Origin: Pseudomonadaceae bacterium | GTDB lineage: Bacteria > Pseudomonadota > Alphaproteobacteria > UBA2136 > UBA6156 | DNA: 64,000 nt | Reading direction: 5' to 3' | Assembly: GCA_024236095.1 (NCBI GenBank) | Contig: JACKLD010000012.1 | Span: 62,001-126,000 of the forward strand | Shown here: piece by piece, positions 44,624 through 52,407 of the stretch | How positions within the stretch are numbered: the stretch's first letter is position 1 | Layout: the number at the start of each line of letters is the position of its first letter | Notes under the pieces: model-generated | The model's database searches: none | Told to the model about the DNA's origin: nothing | Seen by the model: only the letters and a program-made list of their open reading frames with translations | Translations under genes and position numbers: made by a program

Positions 44624-45291
44624 TCCTTCCGCCCCACCGCAAGAATATAAATCTCCCGGCTATCGGCCCGGCTGGCGTGGGGTTTGATGAACTTCACCTT
44701 GGCAAAATGCGGGCGCAGGCGCTCCATCAGGGCCTTTTCTTCGCCGTTCATGAACAGCTTGGCCAGAAACACCCCGCCCTCTTTCACATGCTCCAACGCA
44801 AACCATTCGGCCATTTCCACCAGCGCCATGGTACGCATGCCGTCGGTTTCGCGGTGACCCACGGTGTTGGCCGCCATGTCGGAGATGACGGCGTCTACTT
44901 TACACGCAGCCCCCTCCGGCAGCTCGGCGTACAAAGCCGCTTGCCCCTCGTCAGCCATGAAATCTGCCTCCAGCAACACCACACCTGCAATCGGCTCGGT
45001 AGGCAACAGGTCGATGCCCACCACGGTGCCTTCCTCCCCCACAATGTCCATGGCCACCTGACACCAACCGCCGGGCGCACACCCCAAATCGACCACCGTC
45101 ATGCCGGGCTTCAAGAAGGGCTCTTTCTCCAACACCTCCAGCAACTTGTAGGCCGCACGACTGCGATACCCCTGCGCATGGGCCTTGCGCACGTACGGGT
45201 CGGCGCTTTGGCGCTTCAAGTACTCCTTGCTGGCGTGGCTCAGGCTGTTATTGGTAAAGCGGGTGCGCGCACCCTTCAGTTTTCCGGTCAT
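44620..45291 (-). CDS. rlmE: 23S rRNA 2'-O-methyltransferase, RlmE/FtsJ
   Basis: Methylates the ribose of U2552 (E. coli numbering) in 23S rRNA using SAM, aiding 50S assembly. The 223-residue protein has the SAM-binding motif VVDLGCAPGGWCQVA and the K-D-K-E catalytic tetrad: Lys in SRAAYKLLE, Asp in VISDMAAN, Lys in FLAKLF and Glu in DSREIYI. The start MTGKLKG gives the usual length with a basic N-terminus. It is divergent from rnhA with 40 nt between the starts. Confidence 0.95.
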   Translation of the reverse strand: MTGKLKGARTRFTNNSLSHASKEYLKRQSADPYVRKAHAQGYRSRAAYKLLEVLEKEPFLKPGMTVVDLGCAPGGWCQVAMDIVGEEGTVVGIDLLPTEPIAGVVLLEADFMADEGQAALYAELPEGAACKVDAVISDMAANTVGHRETDGMRTMALVEMAEWFALEHVKEGGVFLAKLFMNGEEKALMERLRPHFAKVKFIKPHASRADSREIYILAVGRKD

Positions 45292-45331
45292 GCGGGTGGT
45301 ATAAGGCAATTGCCCGTGGTAGGAAAGGCCC

Positions 45332-45775
45332 ATGACCACCCACCCCGACATCATCGACATCTATACCGACGGCGCCTGCAGCGGCAACCCCGGCCCCGGC
45401 GGCTGGGCTTACCTGATGGAATGGAACGGCCGCGAGCGCGAAGCCAGCGGCGGCGAACGCTTCACCACCAACAACCGTATGGAACTCACCGCCGCCATCG
45501 AAGCATTGAACGCCCTGAAACGCGCCAGCCATGTGCGCCTGCACTCCGACAGCCAGTACGTGGTAAAAGGCATCACCGAATGGGTAGCGGGCTGGCAACG
45601 CAAAGGCTGGAAGAACAGCCAAGGCAAAGCGGTTGAAAACCAAGACCTCTGGCAAGCCCTGATAACCGCCACCGCCCCCCACAAGGTGGAGTGGCTGTGG
45701 GTACGCGGCCACAGTGGGCACACGCAAAACGAGCGGGTCGACCAGCTGGCGGTTGCCGCCATTCCGCGCGGCTGA
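45332..45775 (+). CDS. rnhA: Ribonuclease HI
   Basis: Cleaves the RNA strand of RNA-DNA hybrids. All four carboxylates are in place: Asp in IYTDGACSGNPG, Glu in RMELTAA, Asp in LHSDSQYVV and Asp in ERVDQLA, with the auxiliary His in RGHSGH. The basic handle is present as WQRKGWKNSQGK. At 147 residues it is a standard single-domain enzyme. A Rho-independent terminator follows. Confidence 0.97.
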   Translation: MTTHPDIIDIYTDGACSGNPGPGGWAYLMEWNGREREASGGERFTTNNRMELTAAIEALNALKRASHVRLHSDSQYVVKGITEWVAGWQRKGWKNSQGKAVENQDLWQALITATAPHKVEWLWVRGHSGHTQNERVDQLAVAAIPRG

Positions 45776-45811
45776 TACACAAGGCCTGCCTTATATTGCC
45801 GATATCTTTTC

Positions 45812-45836
45812 AAGCCCCTGACAAGGGCTTTCTTTG
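45812..45836 (+). terminator. Terminator after rnhA
   Basis: AAGCCC (45812-45817) pairs with GGGCTT (45825-45830), loop CTGACAA, followed by TCTTTG. It lies 37 nt past the rnhA stop. Confidence 0.75.
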
Positions 45837-45883
45837 TTGATTTTACCCTTGCACCCCACTTGCCCACGCCCTACCATAAGGGC

Positions 45884-46507
45884 ATGACATCAAGCGAGAC
45901 AGTCTTTGCCTCCCCTTCCCGCAACAGCGTCCTTACCAGCGTCAAGGGCCAACTGCTGGTCGCCACGGCCGAACTCAACGGCACCCCGTTCGAGCGCGCA
46001 GTCATCTATATGGTGTCCCACGACGAGAACGGCGCCATGGGCGTCATGGTCAACAAGCCGCTGCCCAGCATCCAGTTTACCGACATTGTCAAAAGCATGA
46101 ATATTGAAGAGATGATGCAGGCGGGCGTCGGCATCGGTCTCAAACGCCAACCCATCATCATGAAGGGCGGCCCGGTGGACAACAACCGCGGCTTCGTGTT
46201 GCACAGCGGCGAGTACAGCATCCCCGGCACCATCCGCGTCAATGATGAAGTCGGCCTCTCCGCCACGGTAGAGATTGTCAGCGATATCGCCCGTGGCACC
46301 GGCCCGCGCAACATGAACTTCTGCCTCGGCTATGCAGGCTGGGCTCCGCACCAACTGGATGACGAACTGCATGGCAACGGCTGGCTGGTGGTGCCCGGCG
46401 CCAAACATATCGTGTTCGACCTGCCCCACGACAAACGCTACACCGCCGCCACCCGCGCCCTCGGCGTGAATGCCCTCAACTTCATGGATATGGTCGGCGA
46501 GGCTTAA
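45884..46507 (+). CDS. YqgE/AlgH family protein
   Basis: A 207-residue protein of the conserved YqgE/AlgH (DUF179) family, whose role is unsettled. Family signatures are LTSVKGQLLVATAEL, ERAVIYMVSHDENGAMGVMVNKPL (quoted only in part as motif), IMKGGPVDNNRGFVLH and LGYAGWAPHQLDDEL. ATG 45884 gives normal family length. It is a single gene between the rnhA terminator and the tRNA region. Confidence 0.93.
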   Translation: MTSSETVFASPSRNSVLTSVKGQLLVATAELNGTPFERAVIYMVSHDENGAMGVMVNKPLPSIQFTDIVKSMNIEEMMQAGVGIGLKRQPIIMKGGPVDNNRGFVLHSGEYSIPGTIRVNDEVGLSATVEIVSDIARGTGPRNMNFCLGYAGWAPHQLDDELHGNGWLVVPGAKHIVFDLPHDKRYTAATRALGVNALNFMDMVGEA

Positions 46508-46560
46508 AGCCACCCCTTGCTACCCCCGCACAAGCATCACAAACACGATCCTATATCGTG

Positions 46561-46695
46561 TGTTGACAGCCCCCCGCCAAGCCGCTACAAGCCCACTTAT
46601 GGCGCCTTAGCTCAGTTGGTTAGAGCAGCGGAGCCGGAGCGTAGCGGAGACCAACGGCGCTTGCGCCGTAATCATAATCCGCGTGTCCCGTGTTC
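46561..46695 (+). repeat. Duplicated tRNA unit with a 38-nt insert and lost 3' end
   Basis: 46561-46632 nearly repeats 46697-46768, including the first 32 nt of the tRNA-Met at 46737. After the 5' anticodon-stem strand GCGGA a 38-nt insert (46633-46670) appears, containing the palindrome ACGGCGC-TT-GCGCCGT. The tRNA sequence then resumes with ATCATAATCCGC up to GTGTTC and stops, so no T-arm or acceptor end exists. The tandem unit is 136 nt. This copy cannot make a tRNA. Confidence 0.85.
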
Positions 46696-46736
46696 ATGTT
46701 GACAGCCCCCCGCCAAGCCGCTACAAGCCCATTCAT

Positions 46737-46813
46737 GGCGCCTTAGCTCAGTTGGTTAGAGCAGCGGAATCATAATCCGCGTGTCCCGTGTTCGAGTCAC
46801 GGAGGCGCCACCA
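46737..46813 (+). tRNA. tRNA-Met (CAT), or tRNA-Ile2
   Basis: A perfect cloverleaf: acceptor GGCGCCT/AGGCGCC, D arm GCTC-AGTTGGTTA-GAGC, anticodon arm GCGGA-ATCATAA-TCCGC (anticodon CAT), T arm CCGTG-TTCGAGT-CACGG and an encoded CCA. Features fit elongator Met, but a CAT tRNA modified by TilS for Ile cannot be excluded from sequence alone. Confidence 0.9.
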
Positions 46814-46881
46814 TTCACCTTATCGTTTCATCGCTTTTGCCCGCTTGCGCGGATTATGATCGCTTCGCGGAATCGATTTTT

Positions 46882-47988
46882 TTACCTTGCACGGCTTTCT
46901 GACGTGCCGTTTTGAATGATGTCTTCAGGAAGGTAAAATCTCCTTGAGGTTGGGCTCGTGTATGCTAAGTCCACTTCGTACGAGCCATCATCCCGCCTGT
47001 GTAAACATGCGCTGTAGCCGTATTCATGACTTTGGTCATAAAATCGAACAAAGTACGTTGAACTGTCGATTTCGAAAATGGCTCCATATTCTCCCCCTAC
47101 AGGCCTTCCGAGGCTTTCAATTCCTGATGGAATCTCAATGATACCATGACATGGGAGATTTCGCATACTTGGAGAAAGTGTATGGCGAATTTGCATTTCC
47201 TTGAGGACGTTTTTCCCATTTGCATGACTAATCCTGTGCATGCCAAGGCCATACTCGTTAAAGCCAAAGGGATTGTGTTCAGGGACGTTGTAACGTCGTG
47301 CGTAAGCCATGGTGGCTTTACGCGACATATACCCCTTTTTCGCTAATTCACTACATCCCGGATCTGCCTGCAAGATGGTCTGCATTTTCTCGCAAGAAAG
47401 GTTCGAGGGCATTCCATCACTTCGGATAAATACCTTGCAACCTGCTTGTCGTTCGCGTTGATAGCCAACCGGTTGGGAAATACCCGTTTGCTTTTTGTCC
47501 ACCGAAGGAATATCTCTCAATACATATTCAAGCATGTCCACAAAATCTCCAGCACGTTGGCCTGCAAAATCTCCCTCGCGTACATAAACAACAATGTTAT
47601 TATGAATCCTTGCGTTGATTCCAGAATTAAGTGCAAATTTCATCGATGACATATCAAAATAACGAAAGAGATATTGAACTGCACCGGCTGCTTGATAAAA
47701 ATGACTCTGTGGGACAGCGATCTGGAATTTGACTGGCAACAGCCTTCCCCGTGAGTTATCCGGTAGCCTGCGATTCAAATTAACCCATGATGGATCGTCT
47801 CCTGTGCAGGTAACAAAATACTCATATGCATTGCTTTCTGAAAGAATAGAACAGACCGGCTCATTGATATGAGTTCTACCGTTCATTCGCGCGTGGCGAC
47901 TTTTTTTGTATGTCAAATCAATAAGATCTCGTGCTTGTTTCTCAAGAGTTTTCTGCCATGTTTCATTCGACATGTTTGATGCTTTCAT
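46882..47988 (-). CDS. Orphan hypothetical protein, AT-rich
   Basis: A 368-residue soluble protein without a domain I can name. Base composition is much more AT-rich than neighbouring genes, indicating horizontal acquisition. I use ATG 47988; the frame opens 13 codons earlier at a TTG. Distinct parts include YKKSRHARMNGRTH near the start, AVQYLFRYFDMSSMKF, a basic CKVFIRSD centre and a beta-rich C-terminal end with STYFVRFYDQSHEYGYSA. It lies directly between the duplicated tRNA and the HTH-RuBisCO gene. Confidence 0.6.
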   Translation of the reverse strand: MKASNMSNETWQKTLEKQARDLIDLTYKKSRHARMNGRTHINEPVCSILSESNAYEYFVTCTGDDPSWVNLNRRLPDNSRGRLLPVKFQIAVPQSHFYQAAGAVQYLFRYFDMSSMKFALNSGINARIHNNIVVYVREGDFAGQRAGDFVDMLEYVLRDIPSVDKKQTGISQPVGYQRERQAGCKVFIRSDGMPSNLSCEKMQTILQADPGCSELAKKGYMSRKATMAYARRYNVPEHNPFGFNEYGLGMHRISHANGKNVLKEMQIRHTLSPSMRNLPCHGIIEIPSGIESLGRPVGGEYGAIFEIDSSTYFVRFYDQSHEYGYSACLHRRDDGSYEVDLAYTSPTSRRFYLPEDIIQNGTSESRAR

Positions 47989-48158
47989 TTTCCATTTATG
48001 AGATAGGAGATATTTAGTACTTATCAAGGGCTATGATGTTTACCACTCAGATATTGACCGAATTACGTCAACTAGCCTAGCAAAGTACGCAGCCTGATTG
48101 GGCATTTTTCCTGTGTATTTGCTATGTTCCGGCTTTACAGGGCGAGCAAAGCGTTGCA

Positions 48159-48171
48159 TTGATGGAATCAA
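48159..48171 (+). promoter_or_regulatory. 13-bp inverted repeat, operator candidate
   Basis: TTGAT-GGA-ATCAA is a perfect inverted repeat ending 18 nt before the start of the HTH-RuBisCO-like gene. Half-sites with a 3-nt spacer suit an XRE dimer. Its position overlaps the likely promoter or leader, so autoregulation is plausible but unproven. Confidence 0.45.
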
Positions 48172-48189
48172 CAATTGCACAGGTGAAAC

Positions 48190-49830
48190 ATGACCGATAC
48201 GCCTTCCCTCGCCGTCCGTTTGAAAGACATACTGGCCTCCCGCAAGCTTTCCGCCGCCGAGGTGGCACGGCAAAGCGGCGTCAGCGTCGCCAGCCTCAGC
48301 CGTATCCTGGCGGGCAAGGTGAATCCCAGCTTCGAGAGCATGGCCCGTTTGGCCAAAACACTGGGCGTGCCGCTCGACGTATTGGCCGATGACGGCACAC
48401 CTGCCCCCCACGGGCACGCCCAAACCCAGCATGTGGCGGGCATCGGGGCGTTGTTTACCCTCGACCACACCGACCTCTCACCCGACGGCGCCGCCGAACT
48501 GCTGCAAAACGCCGCACGCGGCCACTGGAACCACAGCTGGACCGACGCCTACGTGGATGCCACTCTGCCCCTGCCACGCGCCGTGCGCGCCACGCAGGTG
48601 GGCACCAAACGCATCGAGGTGGAGCTCTCTTTCCCCCACACCATGGTCGAGGCAGGCTCGGTGGCGGGGTTGCTGTCGGTGATTTCCGCCTCGCTCACCG
48701 GCACCCACGCGCGGCTGCTGGATATCTGCATCCCCGACGTGCTGGTGCGCACGTTTGATGGCCCGGTGTTCGGCATCCGGGGCCTGCGCGATACCACCAA
48801 CAAGCATGGCCGTCCCCTTTTGGCCGCCACCGTGCGGCCGCTGCACGGGCTGTCGCCCCGCCAGTATGGCCGCGCCGCATTCGAGAGCCTTGCAGGCGGC
48901 ATCGACATGACCGCCGACCCCACCCTGCTGCACCATATTCCGCTCAACCCGTGGCGCGAGCGCTTCCGTTTTGTGGCCGAGGCCGTGCATGCGGCAGGCC
49001 GCGATACCGGCGAATTCAAAACCCACGCGGTCAATGTGACGGCGCCTACGGTCGAGCAGATGGTGGAGCGCTGCCAATGGGCGAAAGACTTGGAACTGGC
49101 CACCGTGCTGGTCGATAGCGCCAGCATCGGTTGGAGCGCCATGCAAAGCCTCTCGGCTTGGTGCGCCCGCAACGACATGGTGCTGTGCGCCATGGGCGGC
49201 CGCGCGCTGGCAGGCGACATGATGAGCGAACAATTGCAGGCCAAACTGCTGCGCCTGCTCGGCTGCGATGTGGTCTCCACCGGCAGCCCGTTGCGCGGAA
49301 ACGTGTCCAACCGCCGCTACGTGGGCGGGGTGCTTTCCGCGCTGCGCGACGATGCCGTCAGCGTACACCCCGACAACGGCCATTACTTCACCCAGACCTT
49401 TGCGGGCCTCAACACCGCCTGCCCTGCCGTGGGCGGCGGCCACAACCCGTGGCACTTCCCGCGCCTTCTGGATGCCGTGGGCGATGCCAGCATCATCCAG
49501 TGCGGCGGCAGCGTGATGGGCCACCCGTGGGGCTTTGGCGCCGGTGCCACCGCCGCCCGTGTGGCACTGGAATCAGTGGTCATGGCCCGCAACGAAGGCC
49601 AGAACATCAACGTGGAAGGCCGCAGCATCCTCCAGCACGCCGCGCGCTACAGCCCTGAATTGAAAGCGGCACTGGAGCACTATCAGGAAGGCAGCTTCCT
49701 CTTCGGTGTCGTTTCCGGCCCCTTCGCCCGTGCGGGCAAACCCAATGCGGGCAGCATCATCCCCGCCAGCACCCTGCCGACGGTCACCCCCTTCCGCAAA
49801 CCCGACAACGATGACAACCACGAGGAGTGA
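48190..49830 (+). CDS. HTH domain fused to catalytically dead RuBisCO large chain
   Basis: A 546-residue fusion. Residues about 8-66 form an XRE helix-turn-helix (SAAEVARQSGVSVASLSRIL, then NPSFESMARLAKTLGV). Residues about 80-500 align throughout with RuBisCO large subunits: W113 in GHWNHSWTD, RTFDGPVFGIRG, NKHGRPLLAATVRP, GLSPRQYGRA, GHYFTQTF, NPWHFP and GHPWGFGAGA. Catalytic residues are gone (spinach numbering by eye): K175 is R216, K177 is L218, carbamylated K201 is A242, D203 is P244, E204 is T245, H327 is S363 and loop-6 K334 is about G370. Phosphate-site glycines G416-G417 and G439-G440 remain. So carboxylation is not expected; ligand-responsive DNA binding is inferred. A small subunit gene follows 5 nt later. 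Confidence 0.88.
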   Translation: MTDTPSLAVRLKDILASRKLSAAEVARQSGVSVASLSRILAGKVNPSFESMARLAKTLGVPLDVLADDGTPAPHGHAQTQHVAGIGALFTLDHTDLSPDGAAELLQNAARGHWNHSWTDAYVDATLPLPRAVRATQVGTKRIEVELSFPHTMVEAGSVAGLLSVISASLTGTHARLLDICIPDVLVRTFDGPVFGIRGLRDTTNKHGRPLLAATVRPLHGLSPRQYGRAAFESLAGGIDMTADPTLLHHIPLNPWRERFRFVAEAVHAAGRDTGEFKTHAVNVTAPTVEQMVERCQWAKDLELATVLVDSASIGWSAMQSLSAWCARNDMVLCAMGGRALAGDMMSEQLQAKLLRLLGCDVVSTGSPLRGNVSNRRYVGGVLSALRDDAVSVHPDNGHYFTQTFAGLNTACPAVGGGHNPWHFPRLLDAVGDASIIQCGGSVMGHPWGFGAGATAARVALESVVMARNEGQNINVEGRSILQHAARYSPELKAALEHYQEGSFLFGVVSGPFARAGKPNAGSIIPASTLPTVTPFRKPDNDDNHEE

Positions 49831-49835
49831 CCCCC

Positions 49836-50180
49836 ATGCCCCTGCGCCCTGAAACCTTCGGCTACCTGCCGCCCCTCTCCCACCAGCAGATGGAGGCACA
49901 AGTGTCCCACGCCATGGCGCAAGGCTGGCTGCCCCACGTGGAATTTGCCGAGAACCCCAACAGCGCCGATTTTTACTGGCAGAACTGGCCGCTGCGCCCC
50001 GCCCGCATCGAGGCAGGCGGCAAGGCCACCCTCACCGCCAGCCATGTGGTGGGCCAAATCGAAAGCTGCGCCCGCCGCCACCCTTACGCCTATGTGCGCT
50101 TTGCCGCTTACAGCCCGCAAAGCCGCCTCACCGAACTGGCGTTCATCTGCACCACGCCGGAAGAAGGGCAGTCGGCCTAA
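49836..50180 (+). CDS. RuBisCO small subunit homologue
   Basis: A 114-residue protein with the hallmarks of form I small subunits: ETFGYLPPLSHQQMEAQV at the N-terminus, GWLPHVEFAENP, FYWQNWPL, IESCARRHPYAYVRF and a final beta strand ELAFICTT. Length is normal. ATG 49836 has GAGGAG 8 nt upstream, inside the end of the preceding gene, so expression is linked to the dead large chain. In form I enzymes this subunit caps an L8 core. Its retention here suggests the fusion still assembles in a similar way. The last 4 nt overlap the convergent iron permease gene. Confidence 0.9.
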   Translation: MPLRPETFGYLPPLSHQQMEAQVSHAMAQGWLPHVEFAENPNSADFYWQNWPLRPARIEAGGKATLTASHVVGQIESCARRHPYAYVRFAAYSPQSRLTELAFICTTPEEGQSA

Positions 50181-50944
50181 GCTGCGTGCTTCCCATCGGC
50201 GTGCACTGTTTGGTAACGGGCCAGAAACGTACCGCCGATGCCCGCAGCCCCCAGCAGGATGGCCGTAGCAAGTGCCTCCAGCGTCATATCGCTGGTCGAA
50301 GAAAGCGGCGTAAACGTCAGCCATCCCACTTCCTGGAACTCCTTCACCGCGTCGGTGGCCAACACCAGCCCCATCACGAAGAGAAACGCCGAGGTCACCA
50401 AAAACATCGGCCGCAGCGGCAGTTGCAGGGCAAAGCGCTTGATGCCGACAAACATCACCGCCAACACCCCCAAGCCCAACAGCGCGCCTTCCAACATGCC
50501 TGCGGTGCTGTCGGCGGCCATGGCGCCCAGCATCAGCACGGTTTCGGCCCCTTCACGGAACACTGCCAGAAACGCCACCGCCCCCAGCGCCAGCAAACTG
50601 CTGGTGTTCATCACCTTGTCCATGTGGCGTTGCAGGTAGGCTTTCCATACCAGCGGGTCTTGCCGCAAGAACATCCAGCCTGAAACGTACAACATCAATC
50701 CCGCCGCAACGGCCATCACGAAGGCTTCCACCATGTCATTGTGCAACCCACCGTAAAACGTATGGAACACCCACGCCGCCGCACCGCTGGCAACAAGTGC
50801 CAAGCCGCCTCCCAACCACAACACGCCTTGTTTATTGCCGTGACCCGCCTTTACCAGATACGCCGCCAGCGCCATCAACACCAGCATGGCCTCCAACCCT
50901 TCGCGGAAGACAACCCCCGCCGCCTGCATCCAGATACCTTCCAT
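50177..50944 (-). CDS. FTR1-type high-affinity iron permease
   Basis: A 255-residue inner-membrane protein with seven predicted helices. Both iron-handling REXXE motifs are present: REGLE near residue 15 and REGAE in the middle (LAVFREGAETVLMLGA). These define the OFeT/FTR1/EfeU family of ferrous-to-ferric coupled iron permeases. ATG 50944 is chosen because GGGAG lies at good distance. No EfeO or EfeB partner is adjacent. The gene converges on the RuBisCO small-subunit homologue. Confidence 0.93.
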   Translation of the reverse strand: MEGIWMQAAGVVFREGLEAMLVLMALAAYLVKAGHGNKQGVLWLGGGLALVASGAAAWVFHTFYGGLHNDMVEAFVMAVAAGLMLYVSGWMFLRQDPLVWKAYLQRHMDKVMNTSSLLALGAVAFLAVFREGAETVLMLGAMAADSTAGMLEGALLGLGVLAVMFVGIKRFALQLPLRPMFLVTSAFLFVMGLVLATDAVKEFQEVGWLTFTPLSSTSDMTLEALATAILLGAAGIGGTFLARYQTVHADGKHAA

Positions 50945-51045
50945 GGCACGCACTCCCGTTGATTTTGCTCTCTCAGGGTATGTCCCCTATCGTGACAAAA
51001 CAACACCAGACTGTTTGGGGGTATTTTCCTTCCGCTTGAGATATC

Positions 51046-52407
51046 TCAAACCGCCGCGCGCACAACCTCGGCAATGCCACCCAGCTCGCGCTGCATCAGC
51101 GCGGCATCTTCGGCTTCCACCATCACGCGGATAAGCGGCTCGGTGCCACTCTTGCGCACCAGCACCCGCCCCGCCTCACCCAACGTGGCTTCGGCCGCCT
51201 CAATGCGCCCTTGCACCGGTGCGCTTTCCAACACCGCCGCCGCGTCGCTGCCATCGGGCAGACGGATGTTCTCCAACTGCTGCGGCCACGGCTTGTACAG
51301 ATTGGCCAAATGGCTGGCTTTCAGGTCTTTCTCGCGCAAGAAACTGAGCACCTGCATCGCCGCCAGCAGGCCGTCGCCGGTGGTGGCGTAGTCGCGGAAA
51401 ATCAAATGCCCGGACTGTTCCCCGCCCACGTTGTAGCCGCCTTCGCGCATGGCCTTTTCCACATGATGGTCGCCCACCGGGGTGCGCACCAGCGCCAGCC
51501 CCATGCCTTCCACAAAACGTTGCAGGCCCATGTTGCTCATCACCGTGGCCACCACACCACCACCGGTCAGCTTGCGGTGGGCATGGAAATGCTGGGCCAT
51601 GGCGGCAATGATGAAGTCACCATCCATCACCGTGCCGGTTTCGTCGACCAGAATCAACCGGTCGGCGTCGCCGTCCAGCGCAATGCCCATGTCGGCCCCG
51701 TGTTGCAGCACCGCCTTGGCCAATGCCTCCGGCGCGGTGGCCCCCACGTTTTTGTTGATGTTGAAACCATCCGGCTCGGCACCCAACTTGTAAACCTGCG
51801 CCCCCAATTCCCACAGAATGCGTGGCGCAATCTTGTAGGCGGCACCATTGGCACCATCCACCACCAGCTTCATGCCTGCAAGGCTGAAGTCGCGCGGCAC
51901 GGTGCCCTTGATGTACTCCATGTACCGCCCCACCGCGTCGTCCACGCGCATGGCGCGGCCCACATGGTCGGGACTGGCCAGTTCAATCTGCTCCGGCGCG
52001 TCAATCAAGGCTTCCATGCGCTCTACATAGCCGCCGTTCAGCTTCACCCCATCCGGCGTAAACAGCTTGATGCCGTTGTCGGAATACGGGTTGTGGCTGG
52101 CGGTAATCATCACCCCCAAGTCGGCGCGCAAGCTGCGGGTCAGCAACGCCACCGCAGGCGTGGGCAACGGCCCCACCAGCAGCACATTGAAGCCCACAGA
52201 TGTAAACCCCGCCTCCAACGCACTTTCAATCATGTAGCCTGAAAGCCGGGTATCCTTGCCAATCACCACGGTCTTCTTGCCGTTGTGTGTCGCATCGCCC
52301 ACCACCTGACCGGCAGCCTGCCCGATGCGCACCAGCACATCCGGCCGCAACACCGGGCCGTTGGCCTGTCCGCGTATGCCGTCGGTACCGAAGTATTTGT
52401 TGCTCAT
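51046..52407 (-). CDS. glmM: Phosphoglucosamine mutase
   Basis: Interconverts glucosamine-6-phosphate and glucosamine-1-phosphate for UDP-GlcNAc synthesis. The 453-residue protein has the family start KYFGTDGIRG, the phosphoserine loop ITASHNPYSDNG with the active Ser104, the metal loop ALDGDADR and the C-terminal phosphate loop RKSGTEPLIRVM. MSNKYF is the natural start and overlaps the stop of the upstream gene as ATGA. The ftsH to glmM order is common in bacteria, but here an unknown gene stands between them. Confidence 0.97.
   Translation of the reverse strand: MSNKYFGTDGIRGQANGPVLRPDVLVRIGQAAGQVVGDATHNGKKTVVIGKDTRLSGYMIESALEAGFTSVGFNVLLVGPLPTPAVALLTRSLRADLGVMITASHNPYSDNGIKLFTPDGVKLNGGYVERMEALIDAPEQIELASPDHVGRAMRVDDAVGRYMEYIKGTVPRDFSLAGMKLVVDGANGAAYKIAPRILWELGAQVYKLGAEPDGFNINKNVGATAPEALAKAVLQHGADMGIALDGDADRLILVDETGTVMDGDFIIAAMAQHFHAHRKLTGGGVVATVMSNMGLQRFVEGMGLALVRTPVGDHHVEKAMREGGYNVGGEQSGHLIFRDYATTGDGLLAAMQVLSFLREKDLKASHLANLYKPWPQQLENIRLPDGSDAAAVLESAPVQGRIEAAEATLGEAGRVLVRKSGTEPLIRVMVEAEDAALMQRELGGIAEVVRAAV

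Noticed and set aside
46601..46695. Functional tRNA with an intron
   Set aside because: The T-arm and acceptor 3' strand are missing and the insert is not at the canonical intron site.
48190..49830. Calling this gene a functional RuBisCO large subunit
   Set aside because: The carbamylated lysine, both metal carboxylates, K175 and the loop-6 lysine are all replaced, and an HTH domain is fused at the N-terminus.
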